DNA from: Curtobacterium sp. ZW137
GTDB taxonomy: Bacteria; Actinomycetota; Actinomycetes; Actinomycetales; Microbacteriaceae
NCBI RefSeq assembly: GCF_003762905.1
Contig: NZ_RJKS01000001.1
Location: 372,001-436,000, forward strand
Direction of reading: 5' to 3'
DNA: 64,000 nt
Shown here piece by piece: positions 30,274 to 38,980 of this stretch; position 1 is the first letter of the stretch; each line of letters starts with the position of its first letter. A model generated the notes under the pieces. That model was not told the origin of the DNA. It was given only the letters and a program-made list of their open reading frames with translations, and did not search any database. Made by a program: the position numbers and the translations under genes.

Positions 30274-32931
30274 ATGACGGCGATCGACGGATCGACGCGC
30301 TTCGGCAGCGCACGAGACGATGTCAGCGGAGCGGTCGACAGCGACCTGCGCGCGGACGTCCGCTACCTCGGGAGCCTGCTCGGGCGCGTGCTGCGCGAGA
30401 GCGGCGGCGACGAGCTCCTGCGTGACGTCGAAGCGCTGCGTGCCGCGGTCATCGAGGCGTACGAGGGATCGGACACCGACGGTGCCGCACGGGCCGAAGC
30501 GGTCGTCGCGGGACTCTCGGCCGAGCGTGCCGAAGAGGTCGCACGGGCCTTCACCACCTACTTCCACCTGACGAACCTGGCCGAGGAGCACCACCGCGTG
30601 CGCGTCCTCCGGCTGCGGGGCGACGACGGCGGCGTCGGGGGCGACTCGTTCCCGGCCACCTACGCCGAGCTCGTGGGCGAGGTCGGCGCGGACGAAGCCG
30701 CCGCCCGGCTCGACGCCCTCCGGTTCCACCCGGTGCTCACGGCGCACCCGACCGAGGCCCGCCGCCGCGCGGTGACCACGGCCGTGCGGCGCATCACCGA
30801 CCTCATCGACGAACGGGACCGCGCGAAGAACGCGACAGCCCGTGCCGAGAACGAGCGACGCCTGCTCGAGGAGATCACGAACCTCCTCCGCACCTCGCCC
30901 CTCCGCACCACCCGCCCGACCCCGCTCGACGAGGTCCGCACCGCGATGAGCGTGTTCGACCAGACGCTGTTCGAGATCGTGCCGCAGGTGTACCGCCTCC
31001 TCGACGACCGGCTCCTCGGCGAGGACGCCGGCAGCGTGCCCGTGCAGGCCCCGGCGTTCGTGCGCTTCGGCACGTGGATCGGCGGCGACCGCGACGGCAA
31101 CCCGTTCGTGACGTCCGACATCACGCGGCAGGCGGCGGAGATCGCGGCGGAGCACATCCTGCTCGGTCTCGCCCGTGCCGCCACCCGCATCGGCAGCACC
31201 CTGACCCTCGACCACAGCGAGACGCCGGCCGACGCCGGGCTGACCGCGCTCGTGGCGTCGCAGGAGTCCCTCGACCCGGACATCGCCGAGCGCATCGGGA
31301 TCCGGGCGCCGAACGAGACCCATCGCCGCGCACTCCTCTTCACGGCGGCGCGCATCGACGCCACCCGACGTGGCGACGCCCCGCTGGCCTACCCCGGCCC
31401 GGAGTCGCTCCTCACCGACCTCCGCACGATCCAGGCCTCGCTCGTCGCGGCCGGGGCGTCGCGTCCCGCGTACGGCGAGCTGCAGAACCTCGTCTGGCAG
31501 GTCGAGACGTTCGGCTTCCACCTCGCCGAGCTCGAGATCCGGCAGCACTCACAGGTGCACCGGAACGCGCTCGCGGAGATCCGCGCCGGTGGCGAGCTGA
31601 GCGAGACCACCGACGAGGTCCTCGCCGTCTTCCGCACCATCGCCGAGCTCCAGCAGCGCTACGGCGTCCGGGCCTCGAACCGCTACATCGTCTCGTTCAC
31701 GCAGTCCGCTGCGGACCTGGCGAACGTGCACGAGCTGGCGGTCGCCGCGCTCGGGTCCGCGGAGGCGGCACCGGTGCTCGACGTCATCCCGCTGTTCGAG
31801 ACCTTCGCCGACCTGCACGCCAGCGTCGAGATCCTCGACGAGGCCGTCCGGACCGAGGCGTTCCAGCGCCGACTCGCCGCGACCGGCCGGAAGCTCGAGG
31901 TCATGCTCGGGTACTCCGACTCGTCGAAGGACGTCGGCCCGGTGTCGGCGAACCTGGCGCTGTACGACGCCCAGGCGAAGATCGCGCAGTGGGCGAAGGC
32001 CAACGACATCGAGCTCACGCTCTTCCACGGCCGCGGCGGTTCGCTCGGCCGCGGCGGCGGTCCCGCGAACGAGGCCGTGCTCGCCCAGCCGCCGGGGTCG
32101 ATCGACGGCCGGCTGAAGCTCACCGAGCAGGGCGAGGTCATCTTCGCCCAGTACGGCGACCAGGACATCGCCGCCCGGCACCTCGAGCAGATGGCCTCCG
32201 CCACGCTGTTCGCGTCCTCGCCCTCGAACGAGGCCCGCATCGAGGCCGCAGCCACCCGGTTCGCCGACCTGGCCCAGCAGCTCGACGACGTCTCCCGCGA
32301 CGCCTTCTACGGGCTCGTGAAGGCGGACGGGTTCGCGCCGTGGTTCGCCCGCGTGACCCCGATGGAGGAGATCGGGTTGCTGCCGCTCGGCTCCCGCCCG
32401 GCCCGTCGTGGCCTGTCGGTGGAGTCCCTCGAGGACCTCCGAGCGATCCCGTGGGTGTTCTCGTGGACGCAGGCCCGGATCAACCTCGCCGGCTGGTACG
32501 GCCTCGGCTCCGCGCTCGAGGCGGTCGGCGACGTCGACCTGCTCCGCACCGCGTACGCCGAGTGGCCGCTGTTCGGCGCGATGATCAAGAACGTCGAGAT
32601 GTCCCTGGCGAAGACCGATGAGCACATCGCCCGCCGGTACCTCGAGCTGGCGGACCGGGACGACCTGGCCACCCGCGTCCTCGACGAGATGATCCGGACC
32701 CGCGACTGGGTGCTCAAGGTCTCCGGTGGCGCCGACGTCCTCGAGGACCGGCCGGTGCTCGCCCGCGCCGTCCGGCTCCGGAGCCCCTACGTCGACGCCC
32801 TGTCGCACCTGCAGCTCCGGGCGCTCCGCGCCATCCGGACGAGCGGCAGCACCGACCCGACGGACACCGACCACCGCCTGCTCCTGCTGACGGTGAACGG
32901 CATCGCCGCCGGCCTGCAGAACACCGGCTGA
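30274..32931 (+). CDS. ppc: phosphoenolpyruvate carboxylase
   Basis: An 885-residue PEP carboxylase of normal bacterial length. LTAHPTEARRRAV holds the catalytic His near residue 159, and FHGRGGSLGRGGGPANEAVLAQPPGSIDGRLKLTEQGEVIFAQYG near 585 is the glycine-rich loop that closes over PEP. VMLGYSDSSKDVG is also fully conserved, and the C-terminus ends LLTVNGIAAGLQNTG as in the family. It converts PEP and bicarbonate to oxaloacetate to refill the citric acid cycle. The ATG at 30274 follows GAGAGGA. The long stem-loop downstream should end transcription. Confidence 0.96.
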   Translation: MTAIDGSTRFGSARDDVSGAVDSDLRADVRYLGSLLGRVLRESGGDELLRDVEALRAAVIEAYEGSDTDGAARAEAVVAGLSAERAEEVARAFTTYFHLTNLAEEHHRVRVLRLRGDDGGVGGDSFPATYAELVGEVGADEAAARLDALRFHPVLTAHPTEARRRAVTTAVRRITDLIDERDRAKNATARAENERRLLEEITNLLRTSPLRTTRPTPLDEVRTAMSVFDQTLFEIVPQVYRLLDDRLLGEDAGSVPVQAPAFVRFGTWIGGDRDGNPFVTSDITRQAAEIAAEHILLGLARAATRIGSTLTLDHSETPADAGLTALVASQESLDPDIAERIGIRAPNETHRRALLFTAARIDATRRGDAPLAYPGPESLLTDLRTIQASLVAAGASRPAYGELQNLVWQVETFGFHLAELEIRQHSQVHRNALAEIRAGGELSETTDEVLAVFRTIAELQQRYGVRASNRYIVSFTQSAADLANVHELAVAALGSAEAAPVLDVIPLFETFADLHASVEILDEAVRTEAFQRRLAATGRKLEVMLGYSDSSKDVGPVSANLALYDAQAKIAQWAKANDIELTLFHGRGGSLGRGGGPANEAVLAQPPGSIDGRLKLTEQGEVIFAQYGDQDIAARHLEQMASATLFASSPSNEARIEAAATRFADLAQQLDDVSRDAFYGLVKADGFAPWFARVTPMEEIGLLPLGSRPARRGLSVESLEDLRAIPWVFSWTQARINLAGWYGLGSALEAVGDVDLLRTAYAEWPLFGAMIKNVEMSLAKTDEHIARRYLELADRDDLATRVLDEMIRTRDWVLKVSGGADVLEDRPVLARAVRLRSPYVDALSHLQLRALRAIRTSGSTDPTDTDHRLLLLTVNGIAAGLQNTG

Positions 32932-32946
32932 GCCCCGCTCCAGGCT

Positions 32947-33014
32947 CGAGACGCCGCTGTGCGACCGAGACGCCCCGGTCCACGGCGGCGTTTCGGCCGG
33001 ACAGCGGCGTCTCG
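32947..33014 (+). terminator. stem-loop after ppc
   Basis: CGAGACGCCGCTGT (32947-32960) pairs perfectly with 33001-33014. An inner second stem (around GACCGAGACGCC/GGCGTTTCGGCC) makes the hairpin nearly continuous. It starts 16 bp after the stop. Confidence 0.75.
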
Positions 33015-33083
33015 CCGTTCGCGAGGCGCGCCGCGCCGCGCCGCGCCGCGCCGCGCCGCCGCGCCGCCGCGCCGCCGCGCCCC
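33015..33083. repeat. GCGCC simple-sequence tract
   Basis: This is an almost pure G+C stretch of repeated GCGCC and GCGCCGCC units upstream of the efflux pump promoter. It is probably slippage-prone. Confidence 0.7.
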
Positions 33084-33106
33084 TGTCGAATCGATTCGGG
33101 GCGGCG

Positions 33107-33112
33107 TAGCGT
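33107..33112 (+). promoter_or_regulatory. -10 box of leaderless promoter for the efflux pump gene
   Basis: TAGCGT lies 7 nt before the GTG at 33120. Confidence 0.55.
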
Positions 33113-33119
33113 TGCCCGG

Positions 33120-34307
33120 GTGACGACGGAGCGCACCCTGACCCAGGCCACCCTCCCGCCGATCGTGCCCCTGGCACTCATCGTCGGGGTGTCGCCGTTC
33201 GCGACGGACATGTACATCCCGGCGCTGCCCGCGATCGCCCGGGACCTCGCGACGAGCCCGAGTGCCGTGCAGCTCTCCCTGACGGCGTTCCTCGTCGCGT
33301 TCGCGGTCGGGCAGCTCCTCGCCGGCCCGGTCAGCGACGGCATCGGTCGTCGGCCGATGATGCTCGGCGGGACGGCCCTGTTCGCGCTCGCGTCCCTCGG
33401 CTGTGCCCTGGCGCCGGACGTCGGGACGCTCATCGCCGCCCGGGTGGTCGAGGGCCTGGCGGGTGCCGCAGCGGCGGTCGCCGGCCGGGCGATGGTCTCC
33501 GACGTGATGGCGGGCCCGCCGATGGCCAAGGTGTTCGGGACCCTGGCAGCGATCAACGCGATCGGCCCGGTCGTCGCGCCGCTGGCCGGGGGAGCGGTGC
33601 TGTCCTTCGCCACCTGGCGTGTGATGTTCGTCGTGCTCGCCGTGCTCGGTGCGGTGTTCTTCGCAATGGTCGTCCCGTACTTCCACGAGACGCTCCGCAC
33701 CCGGGGCAGTGTGGGCCTCGCGGCGAACTGGCAGCGGATCCGGCAGCTCGTCGCGATCCCGCGGTTCCGGGCGTACCTGCTGACCGGGGTGCTGTCGACG
33801 ATCGGCTTCTTCGCCTACATCGCGACGAGCTCGTTCGTGTTCCAGACCGAGTTCGGCTTCTCCGAGGGGCTGTACACGCTCGTCTTCGCCACGAACGCGA
33901 CGATGATGATCATCACGACGCTGGTGTTCCGCCGCGTCGTGGGACGGTTCTCCGAGGACGGCCTGCTCACCTTCGGGCTCGCCGTCGGGACGATCGGCGG
34001 GGCCGGGGTGCTCGTCGCCGCGCTGCTCGGCCTCGGGCCGGTGCCGGTCTGGTGCTCGCTGGCGGTCGTCACCGGGGCGTGGGGCTTCGTGCTGCCGGCG
34101 GCGATGACCCGCACACAGCACGTCGGCGCGGCGCACCCCGGGACGGCGGCGGCGCTGCAGGGCGGGCTGTCGTTCGGGCTCGGTGGGCTCGGGACGCCGC
34201 TCGCGGGGCTCCTCGGTGGGACTGCGCTGGCGATGGGGTCCGTGATGGTGGTGCTGATGGCCGCCGCGGTCCTCGTCCAGGCGTCGGCGACGCGCCGCAC
34301 ACGCTGA
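33120..34307 (+). CDS. MFS drug efflux transporter, Bcr/CflA type
   Basis: A 395-residue major facilitator with twelve expected helices. The N-terminal PLALIVGVSPFATDMYIPALPAIARDLATSPSAVQLSLTAFLVAFAVGQLLAGPVSDGIGRRPMMLGG includes the Bcr/CflA-specific TDMYIPALP and the MFS loop-2 motif GPVSDGIGRR. ARVVEGLAGAAAAVAGRAMVSDV is the antiporter-type motif. Members export bicyclomycin, chloramphenicol and other compounds, or sulfonamides and cysteine in E. coli. The GTG start is fixed by a TANNNT box 7 nt upstream. The real substrate is unknown. Confidence 0.9.
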   Translation: MTTERTLTQATLPPIVPLALIVGVSPFATDMYIPALPAIARDLATSPSAVQLSLTAFLVAFAVGQLLAGPVSDGIGRRPMMLGGTALFALASLGCALAPDVGTLIAARVVEGLAGAAAAVAGRAMVSDVMAGPPMAKVFGTLAAINAIGPVVAPLAGGAVLSFATWRVMFVVLAVLGAVFFAMVVPYFHETLRTRGSVGLAANWQRIRQLVAIPRFRAYLLTGVLSTIGFFAYIATSSFVFQTEFGFSEGLYTLVFATNATMMIITTLVFRRVVGRFSEDGLLTFGLAVGTIGGAGVLVAALLGLGPVPVWCSLAVVTGAWGFVLPAAMTRTQHVGAAHPGTAAALQGGLSFGLGGLGTPLAGLLGGTALAMGSVMVVLMAAAVLVQASATRRTR

Positions 34308-34385
34308 CCGCGGCGCACACGCTGACCGCGCCGCGGATCGGAAGAAGCCGCGGCGCGCACCGAACGAAGCCACGGCGCGAACCGA

Positions 34386-34391
34386 TAGGGT
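34386..34391 (+). promoter_or_regulatory. probable -10 for the STAS/RsbW pair
   Basis: TAGGGT lies 39 nt upstream of the STAS start codon. Unlike its neighbours, this gene then has a strong GGAGGAGG ribosome binding site. Confidence 0.4.
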
Positions 34392-34430
34392 CCGTTGAGC
34401 AAGGGGCACCGACCGGAGGAGGCATCCCGC

Positions 34431-34769
34431 ATGGACATCGTCGTACACGAGGCGCAGACGGACGCGGCGGTCCTGGAGTGCAAGGGGCGGCTGAACATGG
34501 TGTCGGCCCCGGCGTTCCGGGAAACCGTCGCCAAGGTCGTGGGGGACGGCCGGCACCGCGTCGTCGTCGAGCTCTCCGGGGTCGAGTTCATGGACTCCTC
34601 CGGACTGGGCGCGCTCGTCGGCTGCCTGAAGACCGCGCGCCAGGCCGGTGGGGACCTCCGCATCGCGGCCCCCTCGGACCAGGTCTCGATGGTCCTCAAG
34701 CTCTCGAACATCGACAAGATCCTGCGGACGTACCCCGACGGGGACGCCGCGGTCACCAACTGGGGATGA
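34431..34769 (+). CDS. STAS domain anti-sigma factor antagonist
   Basis: A 112-residue single STAS domain of the SpoIIAA/RsbV type. The core VVVELSGVEFMDSSGLGALVGCLKTARQAGGDLRIAAP includes the phosphorylatable Ser in DSSGLG near residue 57. In partner-switching systems the unphosphorylated form binds an RsbW-like kinase and frees a sigma factor. The next gene, overlapping by ATGA, encodes just such a kinase-type protein. GGAGGAGG eight nt upstream sets the ATG. No sigma factor or PP2C phosphatase gene is adjacent, so the module's output lies elsewhere. Confidence 0.9.
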   Translation: MDIVVHEAQTDAAVLECKGRLNMVSAPAFRETVAKVVGDGRHRVVVELSGVEFMDSSGLGALVGCLKTARQAGGDLRIAAPSDQVSMVLKLSNIDKILRTYPDGDAAVTNWG

Positions 34770-35200
34770 GCGGCAGCGCCGTGAGCGAGCACCGTCTCGA
34801 CTTCGCGTCCCCGCCGGACGACGTCTCCGCCGTGCACGACTTCCTCGCGGGCGTGTGGGGCACGGAACCCACCGTCGGTCCGGAAGACCGGATGGCCTTC
34901 GAGCTCGCGCTGATCGAGCTCGCCTCGAACGTGGTCGAGCACGCGGGCGGTGGCGCGCGGGTCGCGTGCTCGCTCGACCTCGCGGTCACGGGCGACGGTC
35001 TGGAGGCACGACTCACCGACGACGGTCGGCCCACCTCCGTCGACCCGTCGGCTGCAGCACTCCCCGACGCGTCCGCCGAGAGCGGTCGCGGTCTCGCCCT
35101 GGTCGGCATGGTCGTCGACGAACTGCGGTACGAGCGGGACGGCGACCGGAACCGGTGGACGGTCCGGCGTGGACGGGCGGCGGACGGCGCCGCGCACTGA
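34766..35200 (+). CDS. RsbW-like anti-sigma factor/serine kinase ATP-binding protein
   Basis: A 144-residue HATPase_c_2 protein. The N-box FELALIELASNVVEHA near residue 48 and the lid/G-box LTDDGRPTSVDPS with ESGRGLALVGMVVDEL are those of anti-sigma-factor kinases of the RsbW/SpoIIAB class. It would phosphorylate the STAS partner and bind a sigma factor or other client. The start overlaps the STAS stop, as is typical for such pairs. No kinase activity can be proved from sequence, since some actinobacterial members lack it. Confidence 0.87.
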   Translation: MSGSAVSEHRLDFASPPDDVSAVHDFLAGVWGTEPTVGPEDRMAFELALIELASNVVEHAGGGARVACSLDLAVTGDGLEARLTDDGRPTSVDPSAAALPDASAESGRGLALVGMVVDELRYERDGDRNRWTVRRGRAADGAAH

Positions 35201-35346
35201 TCCGGGAGCCGGCTGCGCAATGATCCGCGAGCAGGCCGCGCACGGACGCGAGCAGTGTGACGCCCTGATCCACAATGCGCAGCCAGGAGGCCGGAACCCG
35301 CAAGACGGCTCGGCGGATTGCGGACGCGGAGGGGGATCGTGTCACG

Positions 35347-36315
35347 ATGCGCGCGATGACAGTCGAGCCCGACCCCCGCATGAGCTTCGAGACGTCGGGC
35401 GATGACCTCGACGACGCTCGGCGCATGTACGAGGACGCCTACGAGGGCGCCGGGTTCGTCGCGCGCCGCACGGCCCGCCCGTTCTCCTACCGGTTCCGGG
35501 TGGTCGGCGACGAGTCGATGTCGTTCCGGTCGAGCCGCTTCGACGCGGCCATCCGGGGCGAGGTGGAGTCCCGCGACGAGTACGTTGTGATGTGGACCGT
35601 CGACGGCGGCGGACGGGTCGACATCGGCCGGGACGAAGTGCCGTTCGCGCCGGGGTCGCCGATGATGTTCCCGACCGGCCGTCCGTTCGCCTTCGAGCTC
35701 GCCGACGTGCGGCAGAGCCTCGTGCAGTTCGACCGGACGTACCTCGAGGGGATCGCCGCCGAGGTGCACGGCGCACAGCCAGGGCCGCTCGTGTTCGACC
35801 ACGCCACCGCACCGTCGCCCGACGACGTGCGGGAGTGGCACCGGCAGGTCCAGGACGCCGCAGCGGTCGTCCTCGGCACCACGCCGGTGTCGCCGCTCGC
35901 GATGGCCGAGACGGCGCGGGCGACCGCGACGACGCTCCTCCGGACGTTCCCGCACCGGCTGCTCGCGGCCGAGGTGCACCTGCCGCAGGGCGCGACCGGT
36001 CGGGTCCGGGAAGCCGTCGAGTACATGTCCGCGTTCGCGCACACACCGATCTCGACGACGGACGTCGCCGCACACGTCGGGCTGAGCGTCCGTGGGCTGC
36101 AGCAGGCCTTCCAGCGGCAGGTCGGGTCTGCGCCGAACGCGATGCTCCGCGGGATCCGCCTGGACCGCATCCGCGAGGAACTCCGTCGCGGCACGCCCGG
36201 TGAGTTCACGGTGGCCTCCGTCGCCATGCGCTGGGGCTTCGCGCACCTCGGCCGGTTCTCGGCCGCCTACGCCTCCCGGTTCGGCGAGTACCCGCGGGAC
36301 ACGCTGCAGGGCTGA
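35347..36315 (+). CDS. AraC-family transcriptional regulator
   Basis: This regulator has about 322 residues from 35347. An N-terminal AraC_binding_2-like sensor (YEGAGFVARRTARPFSYRFRVVGDESMSFRSSRFDA...FAPGSPMMFPTGRPF) is followed by a C-terminal pair of helix-turn-helix motifs: TTDVAAHVGLSVRGLQQAFQRQVGSAPNAMLRGIRLDRIREEL and TVASVAMRWGFAHLGRFSAAYASRFGEYP. The second contains the GF-x-x-x-x-F-x-x-x-Y/F signature of the AraC family. GGAGGGGG lies 10 nt upstream of the ATG at 35347, and another ATG follows 9 bp later. The target genes are unknown; the adjacent hydrolase gene is a candidate. Confidence 0.87.
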   Translation: MRAMTVEPDPRMSFETSGDDLDDARRMYEDAYEGAGFVARRTARPFSYRFRVVGDESMSFRSSRFDAAIRGEVESRDEYVVMWTVDGGGRVDIGRDEVPFAPGSPMMFPTGRPFAFELADVRQSLVQFDRTYLEGIAAEVHGAQPGPLVFDHATAPSPDDVREWHRQVQDAAAVVLGTTPVSPLAMAETARATATTLLRTFPHRLLAAEVHLPQGATGRVREAVEYMSAFAHTPISTTDVAAHVGLSVRGLQQAFQRQVGSAPNAMLRGIRLDRIREELRRGTPGEFTVASVAMRWGFAHLGRFSAAYASRFGEYPRDTLQG

Positions 36316-36339
36316 GTCCCGGAGCGCGGGCGCGCCCTC

Positions 36340-36345
36340 TACGCT
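36340..36345 (+). promoter_or_regulatory. -10 box of leaderless promoter for the RBBP9-type hydrolase gene
   Basis: TACGCT lies 6 nt before the GTG at 36352. Confidence 0.55.
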
Positions 36346-36351
36346 CGGACC

Positions 36352-36909
36352 GTGAGCCGAGAACGACCGTGGGTGATCGTCCCCGGGATCTGGAACTCCG
36401 ACCCCGAGCACTGGCAGTCGCGCTGGCAGGCCGAACGGGCCGGTGCCGCGGTGCGCATCGCGCCGACGTCCTGGTCCGAGCCGGACCCGGACGACTGGTC
36501 CGCTGCCATCGACCGCGCGATCGCCGCGGTGGACGCTCCGCCGGTGCTCGTCGCGCACAGTCTCGGCGTCCTGGCGGTCGCCGGGTGGCTCGGAGCGGAC
36601 GACGGGCGGAACGACGACGGCCGCATCGCGGGCGCGTTCCTCGTCGCCCCGCCGGACCCGGAGGCACCGGGGTTCCCGGTCGCCGCCGCGGGCTTCGCGG
36701 TACCCGACCGCGCGGTCGCCACGCCCACCCTGGTGGTCGTGAGCGACGACGACCCCTACTGCACGTCCGAACGTGCCGAGGAGATGGCCGCCCGGCTCGG
36801 TGCCGATGTCCGTCGGATCGGCTCGCACGGGCACGTCAACATCGCCAGCGGGGTGGGGGACTGGCCGGACGGCATGGCGCTCCTCGAGGAGTTTTCGCGG
36901 GGCCTCTGA
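36352..36909 (+). CDS. RBBP9/YdeN-family alpha/beta hydrolase
   Basis: A 185-residue small serine hydrolase. WVIVPGIWNSDPEHWQSRW is the family N-terminus, and VLVAHSLGVLAVAGWL gives the nucleophile elbow G/A-H-S-L-G near residue 67. VVSDDDPYC provides the catalytic Asp near residue 129 and GSHGHVN the His near residue 161. The physiological substrate of this family in bacteria is unknown. The start is a GTG with a -10 box 6 nt upstream. It lies 36 bp after the AraC-type gene in the same direction. Confidence 0.88.
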   Translation: MSRERPWVIVPGIWNSDPEHWQSRWQAERAGAAVRIAPTSWSEPDPDDWSAAIDRAIAAVDAPPVLVAHSLGVLAVAGWLGADDGRNDDGRIAGAFLVAPPDPEAPGFPVAAAGFAVPDRAVATPTLVVVSDDDPYCTSERAEEMAARLGADVRRIGSHGHVNIASGVGDWPDGMALLEEFSRGL

Positions 36910-37025
36910 GGCAGATGTGACGGAAGTGCATCGCGCCGCGCGACACGCCGTTCACCTTCGACGCGATATGGCAGGCGATCCCGCGACACACCGGGGATGA
37001 GCGACAGCATCCACTCCGCGATATT

Positions 37026-37031
37026 TATCCT
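37026..37031 (+). promoter_or_regulatory. -10 box of leaderless promoter for the coiled-coil hypothetical gene
   Basis: TATCCT, in an AT-rich patch, lies 7 nt before the ATG at 37039. This favours 37039 over the in-frame ATG at 36997. Confidence 0.55.
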
Positions 37032-37038
37032 TCGGAAC

Positions 37039-38082
37039 ATGGAAACGCAGTCCGGTGCACGCACCCCTCTCGTCGACCCCTTCGGTCGCGAGCTCGAGGA
37101 GTGGCTCCGTGACGCCCCGGCCACCCGAGCCCCGTACGTGTCGGACCTCGTGGTCCCGCCCGTCACCGGCCCGGTGCAGCGACCGGACGCCACCACGGCA
37201 GCCGCGCCCCTGCTCGAGCAGGCCGAGTCCGAACAGTCCGAGTCCGAACAGCCCGCGTCCGTCCCCTCGGACGACAGCGCCTTCCGGCGCCCCCGCGACC
37301 GTGGCCGCCACGCCTCGGTCTGCGCCCCGTCCTTCCCCGAGCCGCCCGAGCGACTCGCCCTCCGGATCGAGGAGCTCGCCGTCGAGGTGTCCGCGCAGAG
37401 CGGCCGCGCGACGATCGAGCGCATCGTGATCCTCGAGGACGAGGTCCGCCGCCGCGACGAGGACCTCGCACGGCTCGCCGCGTGGGAAGCCGTCGTCGCC
37501 GACCTCAGCGACCCGGAGATCGACGCCGCGCGTGCCTACGCCCGCTCCGTCTTCGACGACCTGCTCGCGGACGCCGCCGACGAGGCGGACCGTCGCGACC
37601 GCGCCGCCGCCCGTCGTGCTGCGACCACCGGTGCCGTCGCCGTCGTCACATCCGCCGCGGTCGTCGAGCCCGCCCCCGCACTCGTGCTGCCTGCGGTCGC
37701 CGCGCCCGTCGTGGTCAGCGCGAACCCGGCCCTGGACGACGCCGCCGCGGACCGCGACGAGCCCGCCCGACTGGTGCCGAGCCTCCAGGCCGTGACACCG
37801 GTGTCGGCGAACACGCGACCCACCCCGCTCATCCAGCCCGTCACCGGGCCGACCGTCGTCGACCGCGACACGTTCGCGGCCGTGCTCCGTGCCCACCGCG
37901 CGGAGACCGCGGGCACGCCGGTCGTGTTCCCCGAGGAGCACGCCGCCGCGCTGCCGGACGCCGTTGCCGCGCCGGTCGCACCGACCGAGTCCGCCGATGC
38001 GGTGGACGCTGCCGAGTCGGCTCGTGCCGGCTGGTGGTCCCGCGTCGTCGCCGCCGTCCTCCGGGTCCTCGGCCGCCGGTGA
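37039..38082 (+). CDS. hypothetical protein with central coiled coil and Ala/Pro-rich tail
   Basis: A 347-residue protein that I do not recognise. The first 40 residues (ARTPLVDPFGRELEEWLRDAPATRAPYVSDLVVPPVTGP) form a compact N-terminal motif. Residues about 105-190 are rich in Glu, Arg and Ala in heptad-like order (RLALRIEELAVEVSAQSGRATIERIVILEDEVRRRDEDLARL), so a coiled coil is likely. The rest is Ala/Val/Pro-rich and probably disordered, and the very end (AGWWSRVVAAVLRVLGRR) is an amphipathic, basic helix that could touch the membrane. It may be a cell-envelope or division-associated protein, but this is speculative. It stands alone, 44 bp upstream of the Nif3-like gene. Confidence 0.6.
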   Translation: METQSGARTPLVDPFGRELEEWLRDAPATRAPYVSDLVVPPVTGPVQRPDATTAAAPLLEQAESEQSESEQPASVPSDDSAFRRPRDRGRHASVCAPSFPEPPERLALRIEELAVEVSAQSGRATIERIVILEDEVRRRDEDLARLAAWEAVVADLSDPEIDAARAYARSVFDDLLADAADEADRRDRAAARRAATTGAVAVVTSAAVVEPAPALVLPAVAAPVVVSANPALDDAAADRDEPARLVPSLQAVTPVSANTRPTPLIQPVTGPTVVDRDTFAAVLRAHRAETAGTPVVFPEEHAAALPDAVAAPVAPTESADAVDAAESARAGWWSRVVAAVLRVLGRR

Positions 38083-38114
38083 CCTCGCGGCGCCGGCCCA
38101 GCCGGTCCCCTCGG

Positions 38115-38120
38115 TAGACT
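38115..38120 (+). promoter_or_regulatory. -10 box of leaderless promoter for the Nif3-like gene
   Basis: TAGACT lies 6 nt before the ATG at 38127. Confidence 0.6.
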
Positions 38121-38126
38121 GTCCGG

Positions 38127-38978
38127 ATGCCGACGCTGCGCGATCTCCAGGCCGTGATCGAGTCCCTGTGGCCGGTCGCGGGAACCGAGTCGTGGGACTC
38201 CGTCGGCCTCGTCTCGGGGAACCCGGACGCGGTCGTCGAGCACGTCCACCTCGCCGTCGACGCCGTGCCGGACACCGCACGCGAAGCGGTCGCACTCGGC
38301 GCCGACCTGCTGCTGACCCACCACCCGCTGCTGCTCCGCGGCGTGACGACCATCGCCGAGGACACCTACAAGGGTGCGGTGCTCGCGACGCTCGTCCGTG
38401 GCGGGTGCGCGCTCGTCGCCGCCCACACGAACGCCGACGTCGTCGCCACCGGGACCTCCGCGGTGCTCGCCGACCGCATCGGACTGCGCGACCAGCGCCC
38501 GCTCGACCCGGGCGACGCGCCCGACACCGGGATCGGACGCGTCGGCGTCCTGCCGGAAGCGGTGCCCCTCGGCGTCCTCGCCCGGCGCATCGTTGACGTG
38601 CTCCCGCCGACCGCCTCCGGCGTCCGCGTGTCCGGGGACTACGACCGGCCCGTCCGCACCGTCGCGCTCTGCGCCGGCGCCGGGGACTCCCTGCTCGGCA
38701 ACGCCCTGGTGCGCGACGCCGACGTCTACGTCACCAGCGACCTCCGCCACCACCCCGCGTCGGAGTTCCGCGAACAGGCGCTGCTCACCGACGGACCCGC
38801 ACTGATCGACACGTCGCACTGGGCCACCGAGTGGCTCTGGCTCGACGTCGCCGCGGAACAGCTCCGGCAGGCCGCCGGGGTCCGCGTGACCGTGAGCGAC
38901 CTCCGGACCGACCCGTGGGACTTCGCCGTCCTGCCGAGCGCGGCCGCCCCCACCCCCACCACCGAACAAGGAGCCTGA
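38127..38978 (+). CDS. Nif3-like dinuclear metal centre protein
   Basis: A 283-residue NIF3/YqfO-like protein. VGLVSGNPDAVVEHVHLAVDAVPDTAREAVALGADLLLTHHPLLLRGV carries the conserved HHP metal ligands, VAAHTNADVV the next histidine, and SDLRHHPASEFREQALLTDGPALIDTSHWATEWLW the C-terminal HH...H...E ligands. The family binds two metal ions and includes a GTP cyclohydrolase-like fold with disputed function. In actinobacteria it regularly precedes a CT398-like gene, as here (2 bp between the stop and the next ATG). The TAGACT box 6 nt upstream predicts a leaderless transcript. Confidence 0.9.
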   Translation: MPTLRDLQAVIESLWPVAGTESWDSVGLVSGNPDAVVEHVHLAVDAVPDTAREAVALGADLLLTHHPLLLRGVTTIAEDTYKGAVLATLVRGGCALVAAHTNADVVATGTSAVLADRIGLRDQRPLDPGDAPDTGIGRVGVLPEAVPLGVLARRIVDVLPPTASGVRVSGDYDRPVRTVALCAGAGDSLLGNALVRDADVYVTSDLRHHPASEFREQALLTDGPALIDTSHWATEWLWLDVAAEQLRQAAGVRVTVSDLRTDPWDFAVLPSAAAPTPTTEQGA

Positions 38979-38980
38979 CC

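Noticed and set aside
30110..30313. Longer N-terminus for the BCCT transporter
   Set aside because: It would run through the divergent promoter of ppc; GGAG upstream of the GTG at 30109 marks a better start.
33015..33083. Coding sequence in the GCGCC tract
   Set aside because: It is a simple repeat with no start signal, and the promoter of the efflux pump follows immediately.
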